A stretch of DNA of 64,000 nt from Rhynchopus sp. YZ270_cl-10 (lineage: Eukaryota > Euglenozoa > Diplonemea > Diplonemida > Diplonemidae), in the NCBI GenBank assembly GCA_964035575.1, contig OZ037929.1:186001-250000 (forward strand), in the 5' to 3' direction. A model generated the notes under the pieces. The model did not search any database. It had not been told where the DNA came from and was given only the letters and a program-made list of their open reading frames with translations. Positions 1-10,672 of this stretch are shown piece after piece (position 1 is the first letter of the stretch; the number at the start of each line of letters is the position of its first letter). A program made the position numbers and the translations under genes.

Positions 1-415
1 TCTGCTTGATGGGCCAGAGGAGGGCGCGGGCCTTGTCGAGGTTGGTGTTGTCGTCCCAGCTGTTTTCTGGTTGAAAGCGTTGGCGGCCACCACTGCAGCC
101 ACCTCTGCCGTCGGTGTTGCGGTACGACCCAGAGCAGTGCCATGAGAGGCGTGTGAACAGCCCACCATAGGAGGTGCCCACAGCAGAGGTGCTGGAGGAG
201 TCTGCAGGCCAGCACGACTGCGTCTTTGTCAGCATGTGCACAATGTCTGCCACGACGGCCTGGATGTTAAGTCCTTTAAGTGCGGCATTGTAGTCCTGCA
301 GTGTTGGGATCTCCGCGTCATCAGAGATGGGCGTGCCAAACAGCTCGCCTGGGCATTGCTTGGCAGCAGCGGGGCACGCTACTGCGAACAGAAGCAGGGC
401 AGCTTTGGTTGCCAT
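1..415 (-). CDS. katG: Secreted catalase-peroxidase (KatG type), N-terminal part only
   Basis: The frame opens at the ATG at 415 and runs off the left edge, giving 138 codons. Residues 1-18 look like a signal peptide (hydrophobic ALLLFAVA, then small residues). Residues from about 55 follow the start of the KatG family: a WPAD motif, then GGLFTRLSWHCSGSYR with the distal haem-pocket Arg, Trp and His, then DGRGG, QRFQPENSW, and DKARALLWPIK. KatG is a class I haem peroxidase that breaks down hydrogen peroxide by both catalase and peroxidase chemistry. A signal peptide points to secretion or an endomembrane location, as in some fungal KatG2 enzymes. No intron interrupts the visible part. The C-terminal two thirds lie outside the window, so completeness cannot be judged. 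The family call is firm; the secretion call is inference. Confidence 0.9.
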   Translation of the reverse strand, partial: MATKAALLLFAVACPAAAKQCPGELFGTPISDDAEIPTLQDYNAALKGLNIQAVVADIVHMLTKTQSCWPADSSSTSAVGTSYGGLFTRLSWHCSGSYRNTDGRGGCSGGRQRFQPENSWDDNTNLDKARALLWPIKQ

Positions 416-1362
416 TGTGTGATGTGTGTGTTCTGTTTGTTGAGTGGTGTTGGTGTAAAACTGCCTGTTTCTTTATCAAAGTGTGTGGGAAAATGGTGTA
501 AAATCAACGAAATACGACTTTTTCAAATTGGATGGGCCAGTCAGACCAGGAGACGCTCAAGTGGTTTTATTTGTATACAATTGGGGGAAAGTGGAAATGA
601 TTTTTTTGAGAATGTTGTATAGTAAATTGTAGCTGTTTCCCTATTCGAAAACGTTGAGCAGAGTAACAGATCAACAGGGGAAAAAAATGTGACTGTACAA
701 AGCTCTCGTGATAGTGTATATGAAAAAAACACTTCTTCTATTCAGGAGCTACAAACGAAAAAAAATGCGTTTTTTTTTCTTTTTTGCACAAGAAAAAGAA
801 AGGTGTTCCCGCGACCCCAAAAAAAAACGGAAAGTCCACAGATGTACATCTAATAAAAATAAGAGAAGTTGAAGGTGCAAACGCCTCACCGTTAAGCGGC
901 GGGCGCACCCCGCTGGTTATCGAAACAAAAAATTTCTAAGATGGGCCAAAGCCTCATTTTTGTGCTAATGGCCACCTTCAAAATTATGAGGAATAAAACG
1001 AGTCATTCTATGCCTTGCTGCTTTTCATCACCAAAACAAAAACAAAAACAAAAACAGTCTGCACAAAACCTTCACATTAATTCACAAAACCCCACACACC
1101 CGTGGATCACGTGTGTTTTCCACTCATTGTGAATTTTTTGTGAATCGCTGGTGAATTGTCCTGAAAAAAAAAAGACCCCAGATCACCCCAACAGAGGACG
1201 TTAAATTGCATCCGGGGGGGGCCCTTTTTGTGGCACTCCTCCTGAAGCTCTATTAGGGCCCCTACCTGAGGATAACATTTGCCAACACTGCACTACTTCA
1301 ATTCCTTCCCTTTCCCCCCCTCCCCTTTTCGACCCCCAACATGAGAAAAACCCCTTATTTTA
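416..1362. other. Intergenic spacer, no gene seen
   Basis: A/T-rich spacer with many A and T homopolymer runs, a short CAAAAA tandem near 1036-1055, and a G-run near 1211-1220. The frames here are short and contain homopolymer-coded residues. It holds the 5' flank of the KatG-type gene and the 3' flank of the TLC gene. Confidence 0.6.
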
Positions 1363-2238
1363 TCACCTCACATTCTTCGAGCTAGGGAAGAAGGAAGGTA
1401 GCGCCTTGTTGCGCACATTTATCGCCAGCCAAACTGTGTTAATGAGCGTCAGAAGCACTGTCCCGAGGCGGCATTTTAGTGGCATTAGCGACCATGCGTG
1501 CGCTGCGGAGGGTCCATCTGTTGCATCGGCACCTTCTTCTGACTGCTTCATATACGAAAAGCTCTTTAAGAGATAGTACACACCTACCTTACGCATTGCG
1601 ACAAAGAGAAGCAGAAACGAGGACAGCACGGAACGGTACAACGCAGACGTCCTCCGCACCTCCAACCTATCAAGCATCCACAACACATGCTGGAACACCG
1701 ACGTACAGTTTCCTACTAGACACGCTGCGACCACAAAATCCGTTGCCTTCGTTGCCCTATGCTCTCTGTACTGCCTATACGTTAAGCTTGCACACAACGG
1801 CACCATATGATGCAGCAGGAAGCCTAATGGCAGGAACATGCTCTGATCGGACGCCCTTTTCTTCCATATCGACACTGCATCGACACAGGTGTCGTACACA
1901 TAGTAGCCTGTCTCCCAATACACCATTCGTGTTAGCAGTGTGTTTGAGGTGGAGCGGTACTCCTTCGAATGTGTCTGCAGGAGGCGTTGGCAGCACAGCC
2001 AGCCCAGGTAGCTGCTGCAGAGGGAGTGCACAATGTGCATCCCCTTCGAGGCCCAGGAGTGGTGTCCGTTGCGTGTGTCGGGAACACCCGAGAAGGAGAG
2101 CGCTGCGCGGAGGGAGGTGTACACAGTGCAGCCGACGAGAATGGATTTGGCAATCTCATAGGTTCCATTGACGTCGTCGTTGTTGCTGTTTGTCATTTTT
2201 GTTGATAAATAGAAGCAGAGCGGTGGGGAGAAATGCAA
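1363..2238 (-). CDS. TLC-domain (TRAM-LAG1-CLN8) multipass membrane protein
   Basis: The frame encodes 291 residues; Met15 (base 2196) is an equally likely start, because the first 14 residues look like leader. Several hydrophobic segments fit a multipass protein: around residues 30-50, 75-95, 135-155, 165-190, 200-225 and 255-275. Landmarks of TLC domains are a tyrosine/aspartate stretch (GYYVYDTCVDA), a double histidine before a membrane segment (FLLHHMVPL) and GNCTSVFQHVLWML. TLC proteins include ceramide synthases, the TLCD/TMEM56 group and CLN8; they act in ER or plasma-membrane lipid handling. The ceramide-synthase Lag1 motif is not obvious, so a TLCD/TMEM56-like role is more likely. 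No intron is needed. The substrate is unknown. Confidence 0.65.
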   Translation of the reverse strand: MHFSPPLCFYLSTKMTNSNNDDVNGTYEIAKSILVGCTVYTSLRAALSFSGVPDTRNGHHSWASKGMHIVHSLCSSYLGWLCCQRLLQTHSKEYRSTSNTLLTRMVYWETGYYVYDTCVDAVSIWKKRASDQSMFLPLGFLLHHMVPLCASLTYRQYREHRATKATDFVVAACLVGNCTSVFQHVLWMLDRLEVRRTSALYRSVLSSFLLLFVAMRKVGVYYLLKSFSYMKQSEEGADATDGPSAAHAWSLMPLKCRLGTVLLTLINTVWLAINVRNKALPSFFPSSKNVR

Positions 2239-2404
2239 ACGAATTAATGGGGGAGGTGTGTGTGTGTGTCCTATTGTGTTTTGATGATGTGTACAGAGGG
2301 AAATGGGTTTGTGGTGGGGTGGGTGACAAGGTAGAGCTTGTGAAGCCCAGAGTGATATATGGATTCGGATACGTTATGCGGGTGATTCGGATGATGGCTA
2401 CACC

Positions 2405-2760
2405 GTGGTGACGGGAGAGCGACACTCTCGTACAAATCTTGTGTTGTGGGCTCTGGTTTGGTCGCAGAACGAAACCCTGAAAGGCGTGGCTGCTCCACTA
2501 CCACGACATCCACATCAGCAGAATTTTCTGTGGGAACAGGCGTCGGGGGGGTTCGTTTTGGTGGGGTGGGTGCGCTGCTGTGATTGCACATATGTGGTAC
2601 GCGGGAAGACCCTCCTGGAGTGGACGCTCGAGTACTTGCACACCTTCCCGTTGGTCGCGGACAGGGTTCCGCCGTGGCGAAGATCAAGTCGTACTTCTGC
2701 GACGTCAACGTCAGGGCAGTGAAGCGGATGACGGAAGTCTACTGGGACGTTTGAGCGAGC
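2405..2760. other. GC-rich coding-like island, unassigned
   Basis: Base composition rises to that of the genes nearby. On the plus strand one frame reads a short stretch ending in KRMTEVYWDV and a stop at about 2751-2753, and a second frame reads KTLLEWTLEYLHTF just before it. The change of frame without an obvious GT-AG intron suggests a decayed gene or a terminal exon. I do not recognise the product; the minus-strand frames look proline/serine-rich and shadow-like. Confidence 0.25.
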
Positions 2761-3142
2761 TGGCAACGTGTGTACTGCAAAGGAGATGATCAGGTGGCAG
2801 GAAAGCTTTTTTTGTACGGTGGGTACCATGTGGGGAGAGCTCGCTTTTGTTTTTTGAAAACTTATTGTTTGCACAACAGGTTTGAGAAGCTGTGTGTGGT
2901 TCGCTGGCAGTGGCGGGTTCTTTACTTTTTTATGTTCTGTATAACATGACTTCCATATTACAAAAAAACAAGCATTTTTTTTTTAACTCAGGCATTTACC
3001 GGGTCTCTTATCAAAGGCAGCCCTTATCAGGTGAATGCCGACAAAAGATTTGTTCCTCTAAATACCTCTACAACCTCACAGTGCATGACTCCGTTTTAGA
3101 AAAAGCTGACTTTTTTTTTTGATCCTCTGACAGGTTTTTTCT

Positions 3143-3342
3143 GGGGTAGAAAATGAAATAAAAGCTTTCTGAGATGAACCTAAGCCTCTCGTGCTTAGTC
3201 ATCGATAGCAAGTAGATAGAGGCCCAGATAGGGCGGACAAAGGGCGGGGTAGAAAATGAAGAAAAGTTTATAAGATGACCCTAAGCCTTTCGTGCTTAGT
3301 CATCTATTGCAAGGAGAGAGAGGTCCAGATAGGGGACGTATG
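3143..3342. repeat. Tandem duplicate of about 100 bp carrying a strong hairpin
   Basis: Two copies (about 3143-3240 and 3244-3340) begin GGGGTAGAAAATGAA and share the core AGATGA, two bases, CTAAGC, a seven-base loop, GCTTAG, TCATCT. This folds into a 12-bp stem with a two-base bulge. Shorter relatives of the core occur at 20567, 23476, 26567, 42187 and 50342. Confidence 0.6.
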
Positions 3343-3597
3343 GGAAGAAAAGGCGAAGGCGGGGGTGGATATTTGAGTAAATCGACGAAAAATGTGTAAC
3401 ACCGGTGAGAGAACTGAAAACAGATCAAAGGGATTGACAGTGGAGATTGCACAACCTGTTGGCAACACAACCGAGGCAACTACACTACTCCAACAAATTA
3501 TCAGAGAAGTTGAAAGTGCAAAACGCCTCACGGTTCATCGGCGGACGCAGGGTACACCATTCTCCGCGGGTTTTATCGAACCCCAGATCTAAATGAT

Positions 3598-3737
3598 TGT
3601 GGCTGAACGGAGGGGGGTGATTCACACTTTTTGCACACCTTTTTTCACACACCAAAAAAAAATTTCGAGGGCTGATTCGCACTTCTTGCGCACTTCTGCG
3701 CACTTTTTTTTGCGCTCCCCCCTTCCGTTCAGCCACA
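3598..3737. mobile_element. Short foldback (MITE-like) element
   Basis: Inverted ends start TGTGGCTGAACGGA and close with its complement TCCGTTCAGCCACA; G/C runs continue the pairing on both sides. The 140-bp body holds GCGCACTTCT-like tandem pieces and no gene. The target duplication is unclear. Confidence 0.55.
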
Positions 3738-3857
3738 TCACAATATTCTTTCACTGTGTACACATATTAGAAGAAAAACTTAACAAAGATTTGATAAGAT
3801 GAACACACTTCATTGTGCATTTTCATCCTTGGACTGAATTTTTCGGAATTGAACTGG

Positions 3858-3859
<2 letters not shown>

Positions 3860-3945
<86 letters not shown>
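3860..3945. repeat. (AG)n microsatellite
   Basis: About 43 uninterrupted AG dinucleotides between a G-run and ACTAGGG. Confidence 0.95.
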
Positions 3946-3947
<2 letters not shown>

Positions 3948-4341
3948 AGGGAAGGGAAAGAAAGAAATAAATAGTAACTCTGATAGGTAAGTAAAAGGGG
4001 GGGAAAAGGTTTTTTTTCCCCCGTTGATTCTCTAAATTACCCCTGTTAGAAGTGTGGGTGATTTGGCGATCGTATCGAATAAATTAGTTCTCCTTTAAAA
4101 GCTACGCTTTGTATAACAAAAAAAGGGGGTCAGTCAGACGGAAAAAAGCCTCATTGTGCTTTCTTTTTGGTCACCAGACAAAAGGGGATGGTTTAGTGTG
4201 ATGGTTTCATACTCTCTGTTCACATAGGTTAAGAGGATATTTCTTGGTGAACACAAAACCCTTTTCTCCTACCTCCCCTTTCAGAGAGGTGTTTGTAAAG
4301 ACTTTCGTTCTATTAAAAAGAATACTACAAAAAAAAAAATA

Positions 4342-4569
4342 GGGAGTGCTATCCGGGGGGCGGGGGTTTCACAACATTTCACAAAATTTCAATCCTATTC
4401 ACAACGTTTCACAACGTGTGTAGGTACATATGGTGTGGCCGACGACCCCAAAATAGCAGAAAGTAGCACAAAATAGCACAACCCTTTCAGCCACACCAAC
4501 ATAGTTGTGAAAAGTTGTGAATAGGATTGAAATTTTGTGAAACCCCCCGCCCCCCGGATAGCACCGCCC
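4342..4569. mobile_element. MITE with long inverted ends and TA target duplication
   Basis: Left end GGGAGTGCTATCCGGGGGG and right end (complement) GGGCGGTGCTATCCGGGGGG continue through TTTCACAAAATTTCAATCC and CTATTCACAAC, giving arms of 60 bases or more. The left arm has an extra 10-base CACAACATTT repeat. TA lies at both outer edges (4340-4341, 4570-4571), as expected for Tc1/mariner-type movement. There is no coding capacity. Confidence 0.7.
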
Positions 4570-5848
4570 TATTAAAGGGTAATTGATTGGAAAGAAAACG
4601 AAGATAAGAAAAATGTGCTTCTCGTTTTTTTAATGTTACAACGCATATTTTTTTGTGCCACGATAGTGTGCCTGGAACAACGCTGGGGGTTTGAAATTTG
4701 GCTATGTCTCTCTTCTCTTGTAGAGACGATTTTTTTTCTTCTGATAAATTATTTTTGTGGAGTTTTGTGGAGTTGCCTCTCGGTTGTGTTGCCAACAGTT
4801 GTGCAATATCTCCACTTTTCCATTTGGGAGCAACACTCAGAGTGGTGGGGGGGAGGAGGAGGAGGATGGGGAGATGAAGCAGATATGGGCAGTCCAGTTG
4901 GACCATTGGCAAGAAAAAAAAGGCCTTCATCAGCATGGGGCGAGATTGTGGTGTGATCCCGTCGTGTTGTTCGTTGTGCAGGGGGTCACACCGCGATGCC
5001 CATACTACGGTGTGAAGTAACATGACTGGACTTGTGGTTTTTACTTTGTGGGTTCACTGTTGGTTTACAACGGTGAAAACCACAAGGCAAGTCATTGTCT
5101 TTACCGTCGTGAAGGGGGAGACTGGGGAAGAGACAATCCTGTCAACAAGATTGACACCTCAAAAAAAAAACATAAAGAATGGTGTGATCACCCAAACACG
5201 GATTCTCCGTGGTTTCCCCCGAAGGTGCTCCGCAAATCTTAAGAAAGCCCGAAGTTCTCCGTGGTTCTCCCCGTGGGTTGTCCCGTACCCCCTGAATCAC
5301 ACCAAAGAAACTTGGAATTTAGAAAAGCCTTCTCATAAACAATGTGTCTTGGGTACATGAGGGTGGATCCCCACAACCATGCAATCCTATTTGTTCTTCG
5401 AGACATGCCTTTTAAGAGGAAAACAAAAAACAAAAGAAATCTCGACTTGAAGTTAGAAGTCAAAACGCCTTTTGGAAAAGGCACATTTGGCGCTCCAAAA
5501 AAAATCTGGGCAAATTTGCTGTCAATTAAAACAACAAAGGGGTTGGTTTGTGTCTATGGTGGTGTGGGGGAAGAATGAAAAAAAAAAAAATTTGGCTTCA
5601 AATACAAAAACACTTTTTGTGACAATGGAAAAGAAAGAAGATTTCTGTCAATTCTGTAACACAAATATACATCTATTCAACTCCTTTGGGAGGTTGTTGT
5701 TTTTATATTTTTTTTTTCTCCGAGGTTAGCCTGACTAAGATGGGGTTTGTTTCACCCCAATTTTCAAAATTGCATTTTTTCTTCTTGACACAACGCGAAT
5801 AAATACACGGAGGAAAAAAAAACACATAAATGGTGCTCCAGGGGGGGG

Positions 5849-5878
5849 CGATATTGACAGGTCGCTGACAGGTCGTTG
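5849..5878 (+). repeat. 30-bp direct repeat, copy 1
   Basis: CGATATTGACAGG followed by TCGCTGACAGGTCGTTG, preceded by a long G-run. The identical 30 bases recur at 7311-7340 after a C-run, bracketing the satellite-rich block between them. Confidence 0.8.
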
Positions 5879-5884
5879 CCATAG

Positions 5885-6081
5885 GCATAGTGTGCAGACG
5901 AACAAAATGTTCGTCGATGTTCGTCGTGGGGGGGAAAAAAAAAATTGTTCGTCGATGTTCGTCGTTGTTCGTCGTGGGTTGCCCTTGTGGCAGGGACCTG
6001 TTCGTCGATGTTCGTCGACGAACAAAACCGACGAACATTTTGTTCGTCGACGAACCAAAAATGTTCGTCTGCACACTATGC
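5885..6081. mobile_element. Foldback element built from GTTCGTCGA repeats
   Basis: Inverted ends CATAGTGTGCAGACGAACA (left) and TGTTCGTCTGCACACTATG (right) enclose at least eight direct or inverted copies of GTTCGTC. CATAG stands outside each end and may be the target duplication. There is no gene; the body would fold into several alternative hairpins. Confidence 0.6.
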
Positions 6082-6185
6082 ATAGGGGGGGGTCATTTTT
6101 TAACGGCCCTTAGCGATTTTTTGGTGGGGCACACACACACAGACACACAGTGGCCATACGGACCCTCAGGGTACACGAAGTAACG

Positions 6186-6660
6186 GGTGGTACATGTGGT
6201 ATTACATGTAACTTTTGTTACATGTGGTACAGGTGGCGAAATCAGGTAGTGGTACAATGGTTTTGGGGGTGGTTCTGGGCAGCTTTCGGCGGTGATTTCT
6301 GGTAAGACCTAAAAAATCCTCAAAAATCGTTGTGAAAATTATGGTGGGCGGGTTTTGTACATATCGACACATGTAACATGATCACATGTAACTATAATAC
6401 ATGTAACTGTTACATTACGTGTGAAGTTACATGTCATTTACGTGTAACGGTTTTTCACATGTAACATTCCATGTAATGTAACTTACTTCACCGCCGTGTG
6501 CTCCCCAAACCCCGGGGTACCCCTACACGACGGTGAAGTAAATGACATGTGCCACCTAAAAATGACATGTTCTTAGCAGGTCATTTCACCTGTGGCACAT
6601 GTCACTTTACATGTCAAATGACATGTGGCTAACATGTAAAAAAAAGTTACGCGTAAATCA
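6186..6660. repeat. Cluster of ACATGTAAC / GTTACATGT repeats
   Basis: More than a dozen degenerate copies of ACATGT followed by AAC, GGC or CAT occur in both orientations. Near 6490-6540 the arms ACTTCACCG and CGGTGAAGT form a further hairpin. No gene is present. Confidence 0.65.
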
Positions 6661-6975
6661 CAATGTAAGGGGACAATGGGATATACTCCGGACATGGAGA
6701 CCCACACAGAATACACGGTTACCCAGACATCTGTCAGGCAATCACTGATTCACTTCACACAGGTCGGGCAGGCGCTGCCTGTCCATCCTCTTGTTCCTGT
6801 CTGCTATCGATTCCAGGTTCAGAACGTTCAGACGTTTAGTCAAAATGCTTTGAGTGATGACTCCTTTTGGGATACACAAAACCACACCAAGCGCGATCGC
6901 TGCTTCGGCAACGTGTCGAAATCAGCAGCGTCACACAGCCCTGAGCCCCTCAAAGCTGGAGGTGATTTCTACTAC

Positions 6976-7013
6976 CACAGCTGGTCTGTGAACACATTCA
7001 CAGACCAGCTGTG
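6976..7013. repeat. Perfect 17-bp stem-loop
   Basis: CACAGCTGGTCTGTGAA pairs exactly with TTCACAGACCAGCTGTG across the four-base loop CACA. It lies at the 3' edge of a weak 112-codon plus-strand frame (6676-7014) that otherwise shows no family resemblance. Confidence 0.8.
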
Positions 7014-7061
7014 AAGCGGCAAAGAGTCGTTCAAGCTGGGATGCACAAGATAGAACGTGTG

Positions 7062-7270
7062 GTGTACCTGTGTACCTGTGTACCTGTGTACCTGTGTACC
7101 TGTGTACCTGTGTACCTGTGTACCTGTGTACCTGTGTACCTGTGTACCTGTGTACCTGTGTACCTGTGTACCTGTGTACCTGTGTACCTGTGTACCTGTG
7201 TACCTGTGTACCTGTGTACCTGTGTACCTGTGTACCTGTGTACCTGTGTACCTGTGTACCTGTGTACCTG
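7062..7270. repeat. GTGTACCT octamer minisatellite
   Basis: About 26 head-to-tail, essentially identical 8-base units. Because 8 is not a multiple of 3, every frame is open and reads a VPVYLCTC-type repeat; these frames are artefacts. Confidence 0.97.
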
Positions 7271-7310
7271 AAAATGGCTAAGTACTATTAAAAAATGACC
7301 CACCCCCCCC

Positions 7311-7340
7311 CGATATTGACAGGTCGCTGACAGGTCGTTG
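7311..7340 (+). repeat. 30-bp direct repeat, copy 2
   Basis: Same 30 bases and orientation as 5849-5878. The TCATTTTTTAA motif found just after the foldback element (about 6093) appears inverted here (about 7287), so the block between the copies is structured rather than random. Confidence 0.8.
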
Positions 7341-7524
7341 ACTCATTTCCTATAGCACCAATAAACAAAAAAAATGAAACATTTGAAATACAAAACCCTC
7401 TCATTTCCAGTAGGGTATTTTCGCCTTTTTTATACACACCAAAAGCTTGGACTGTAGACTTTACGTGGTTGACACAAAAAAAAATGCACAACACAGCCCA
7501 CTGAATTCCACCTTCCCCTCTCTG

Positions 7525-8725
7525 CTAATGAAGATGCAACGACACAAACTCTTGCTCCTTCTCATCTTCGGTCATTTCAGGTGCGGTCTCCTCCATTTCG
7601 GCCAGAACTGCTTTACTACCATCTTCCGAAATTGCACCGTTCGAGGTATTGCCAAGCACAGCATCACCACCACCACCCCCCCGCTGACAGACTCTCCGCT
7701 CTCTCTGAACCCTCCTTCACCTGAATGACTGAGGTTATGCTCCCCTCAACCCCTTTTCCATCACGGCTATTCACTGAGGGAGTGCCTACCGTTTCCCTTT
7801 TTTTTGAAACCTCGCGTGGGAATCTTCTGAAGCGAGCGGCAGACGGCGCGGCAGGGCGCTGAAGGTGCGGTCCTTTTTGAAGCGCGTCTGAGCTCTGCGC
7901 ATGGAGCCTGAGGAGGAGAGAGGAGGCCGAGGCTTCGTCGCTTTCGATGGATTTGCGGTAGTGTGATTCCTCCTGGGCGAAGGAGAGGAGGGTGAGACGT
8001 TCTTGACGGAGGTGTGCAGAAATGGCGGCTGCAGCCGTTTTGCGTTCCTCCTCTGCCAATACGGCACGGCGTGCGATGATGATATCCTGCGCCTTCCGCA
8101 CTTCAGAGGCAGCTTCTGAGTGATAGGCCGCATTCATATTCGTTACTGTGCGAAGAAAATCCTCCGCCTGAATCGATCCGGAAATAAACGCTTGTTTTAA
8201 AGCAAAATACGCCTTCTCCTGCGCAGGGCTGTGTGCTGGTGACTGAAGCTCTGATTTCGGGGAGGAGTTTTTTGTCGGGGCGCCTTCAAAAATTAGTTCG
8301 ATTTTTTGTGAAAAAGGGAGTCGACTGCAGAGTGCCGCGTTCAGCTCTGCGCCGGCCTGACGGAGGGCAATTTGGAGCCCCCGGAGGGAGGAGACCGGGT
8401 GGCCTGAGCATTCCACCAGGGCCATCCCGCGGGTGATGTTATGGTGTGCCGCTGTGCTGTTGGGTTCGACTGTTGCAACCATCAGACCATTATTGCGTTC
8501 GTACAACACTGCCCCGCCGGTACCTTCCCCTAGCGTCAGATGCAGAGCAATGGTGTGTACGTGGTGGTGGTGGTGGTGGTGACGGTGTGCGGCCGGCTTC
8601 TGCCTGCACAGCTCGCACAGCACGCTGCCCACCCAACGTGAAGTGCCAAAGAGACCACCACAGCCAGAGCAGGCTAGGGCTTGCGCTTCGATGCCGATCC
8701 CAGGGCGGCTGATGTCTAGGGGCAT
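7525..8725 (-). CDS. PDZ-like protein with N-terminal zinc motif; C-terminus split by a G-run
   Basis: The likely start is the Met at 8725 (MPLDISRPG); an upstream Met at 8887 adds a stretch that looks untranslated. Residues 19-40 hold CSGC and CELC, a four-cysteine zinc-binding pair, followed by a run of seven histidines. Residues about 70-150 resemble a PDZ domain (GTGGAVLYE, LMVATVEPNSTAA, ITRGMALVECSG, SLRGLQIALRQAG). A helical, charged region follows. The open frame stops at 7664 just after a run of seven G bases. Shifting one base at that run opens a well-composed continuation ending EQEFVSLHLH and a stop at 7525-7527. This suggests a length error or a true indel in the G-run; splicing from GTGAAG near 7735 is the alternative. 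Its partners are unknown. Confidence 0.5.
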
Positions 8726-8887
8726 GAGATAGAGGAGGAGGAAGGAGGAGAGAGGTGCTGATGGGGTGGTGAGGGTGTGAGTGTGTCCTTTTAAAAACTG
8801 CAGTTGTTGATGCAGGCACACCCCCGACTGACCCACTGTACGATGCCAGCCATCCGGATGAAAGTACAAATACCCTGCAGCCAACAA

Positions 8888-10640
8888 CAGTAGCCAAGCA
8901 TGTCCTTAAATCCGGGAAAAATCAGGATTTTTCTGATTTTTAAATCTCAAAATTTTCTTATAGAAAAAAAAATTTTCGCGCTGCGCGCGAAAATTTTTCG
9001 CGCACAACAGGAGAAGATATTTTTTTGTTGTTGTAGGCCCGCAGTGCGGGGTGGTCACATTTTTCTCCCCACCACAGTGCCTTATCCAAGAATCGGATTT
9101 CAAGATTTTTGGGGTCAGTTTGTGTTTCCCCCAAGATGTTTTTCAGTTCTGACCAGCGAAGACATTGGGAACATAGGGAACTGTATTTTATTTTCCTTTT
9201 GCGGAGCAAAAGGAATAACACAAAACGGCGCCGCAGGCGAAAAAATAATAGGGTACGGTGTAAAATGTAGCTTTTCACACTACAGAGTCAGTCAACGAAC
9301 CCTTTTTTGCGGAGCAAAAAAGAAATAAATAATGGCGCCGCAGGCAAAAAAAATTAGGGGGCAACCTGGGATTTCACGGTGCGGTCAGTAACTCAGTTCC
9401 CCAGGGTACTCCCGTGGTTCAACCACTGTTCTACCAGGAAATTATTCCGACCTCCCTAAATAAGACACTGCCCCATATCCATATGAAAATTTTTTCACCG
9501 GCAAAAATAAAATTTTCTTATAAAATTTTCTTATAGAAAATCCTGAATCCTAAATCCGATTTAGAGGACAGCATGACAGTAGCAAACAAAAAAAAAAGTT
9601 GGTAGAGGGTGGGGGGGGGGTAAAATTCGTGTGGAGTCCTCTGGAGAGTGTACACAAGACAGTGACTGCTTTGAGAGTGGAGATAGTTAACACTAATTTC
9701 AAAAAAAACATAAAGATGAATCTGACGTTTCAGAATCAGAGTTTTTTTTCCCCTATTTTTGCTGAGACAGCATATTCTGCTGTTAACAGTCGTCCACACA
9801 AAAGCACGTTTCCCCTCTTCCGCTATTCCCCTTCTCCTCTCCCCCGGAGTACTCCCGTTGCATTGCAAAGAAAAAACGATGTCTCCAAAAGAAAAAGAAA
9901 TTGAAAAAAGAACCTCCAAAAAAAAAGCATTCATTTTCATAAGAGAACAAAAACGCCCACAAATTGAAGACACAATAAAAACGTTTTTTTGTCCTCTTGA
10001 AAGAAAAGAATACATCTGTTTGAGTTTGGGTTAGTGGATAGAGGTATTTTTTTTTCTCCCCTTGAAAAAATAGGGGGTAATGGCAAAAAAGGAAGACTCG
10101 AAAACAATATCTCAACGGATTTCCTCAACAAGGGGGGGCGGGTTCCTTTTTCCACTTCATTTCTGGTGGGGGAAAAAAAGGTGAGTTGAAATACAAAAAG
10201 CCCTCTCGTGAACAGTGTACCTTTGGTACAAAAATGACCGGCTGTACCGGGGGCGGTGGACAACCCAAACCATGCAGTCCTACATCTACTTCGTGGTTTA
10301 CATCTCAAAAAACCCCCCGCGTAACAGACCCCATACGAAAGGGATTCTTTATATTCTCTACACACATTTTTTTTTCTCTTCCCTCCCTTTTTTTGTTAAA
10401 TCTCAAGCAAGCTGCCCTCCTCCTCCATCTTCTTTGGAGGGGATAAGAGATCCCCCTCCTTCTCACCAATGTAACATTGGCACAAGACCTAGATATGCAT
10501 CACAACCAACCTTCAGGTCAGTGCAATGACTATCATACTGAAAATCTAGCTTTTCCCCCCAAAAACTTGGTTTACTGTAGACACCCGAGGATGAACTCCA
10601 CCTTTTTTTTTTAGGTAAAACCCCTAACCTCATCAACCCT
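8888..10640. other. A/T-rich spacer with short dispersed repeats
   Basis: No gene is recognised. It holds AAAATTTTCTTATAG motifs at about 8951 and twice at 9508-9540, two copies of a GCGGAGCAAAA ... GGCGCCGCAGGC segment (about 9200-9245 and 9310-9350), and at about 10180-10310 a diverged copy of the two-hairpin spacer motif seen in the LRR array (TGAAATACAAAAAGCCCTCT, then TGTACC-TTT-GGTACA). A (CT)n tract occupies about 10640-10661. Confidence 0.55.
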
Positions 10641-10672
10641 CTCTCTCTCTCTCTCTCTCTTTCTTCCCTTCT

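Noticed and set aside
7011-7303. VPVYLCTC / TGTQVHRY repeat proteins
   Set aside because: Pure translation of the GTGTACCT satellite in each frame.
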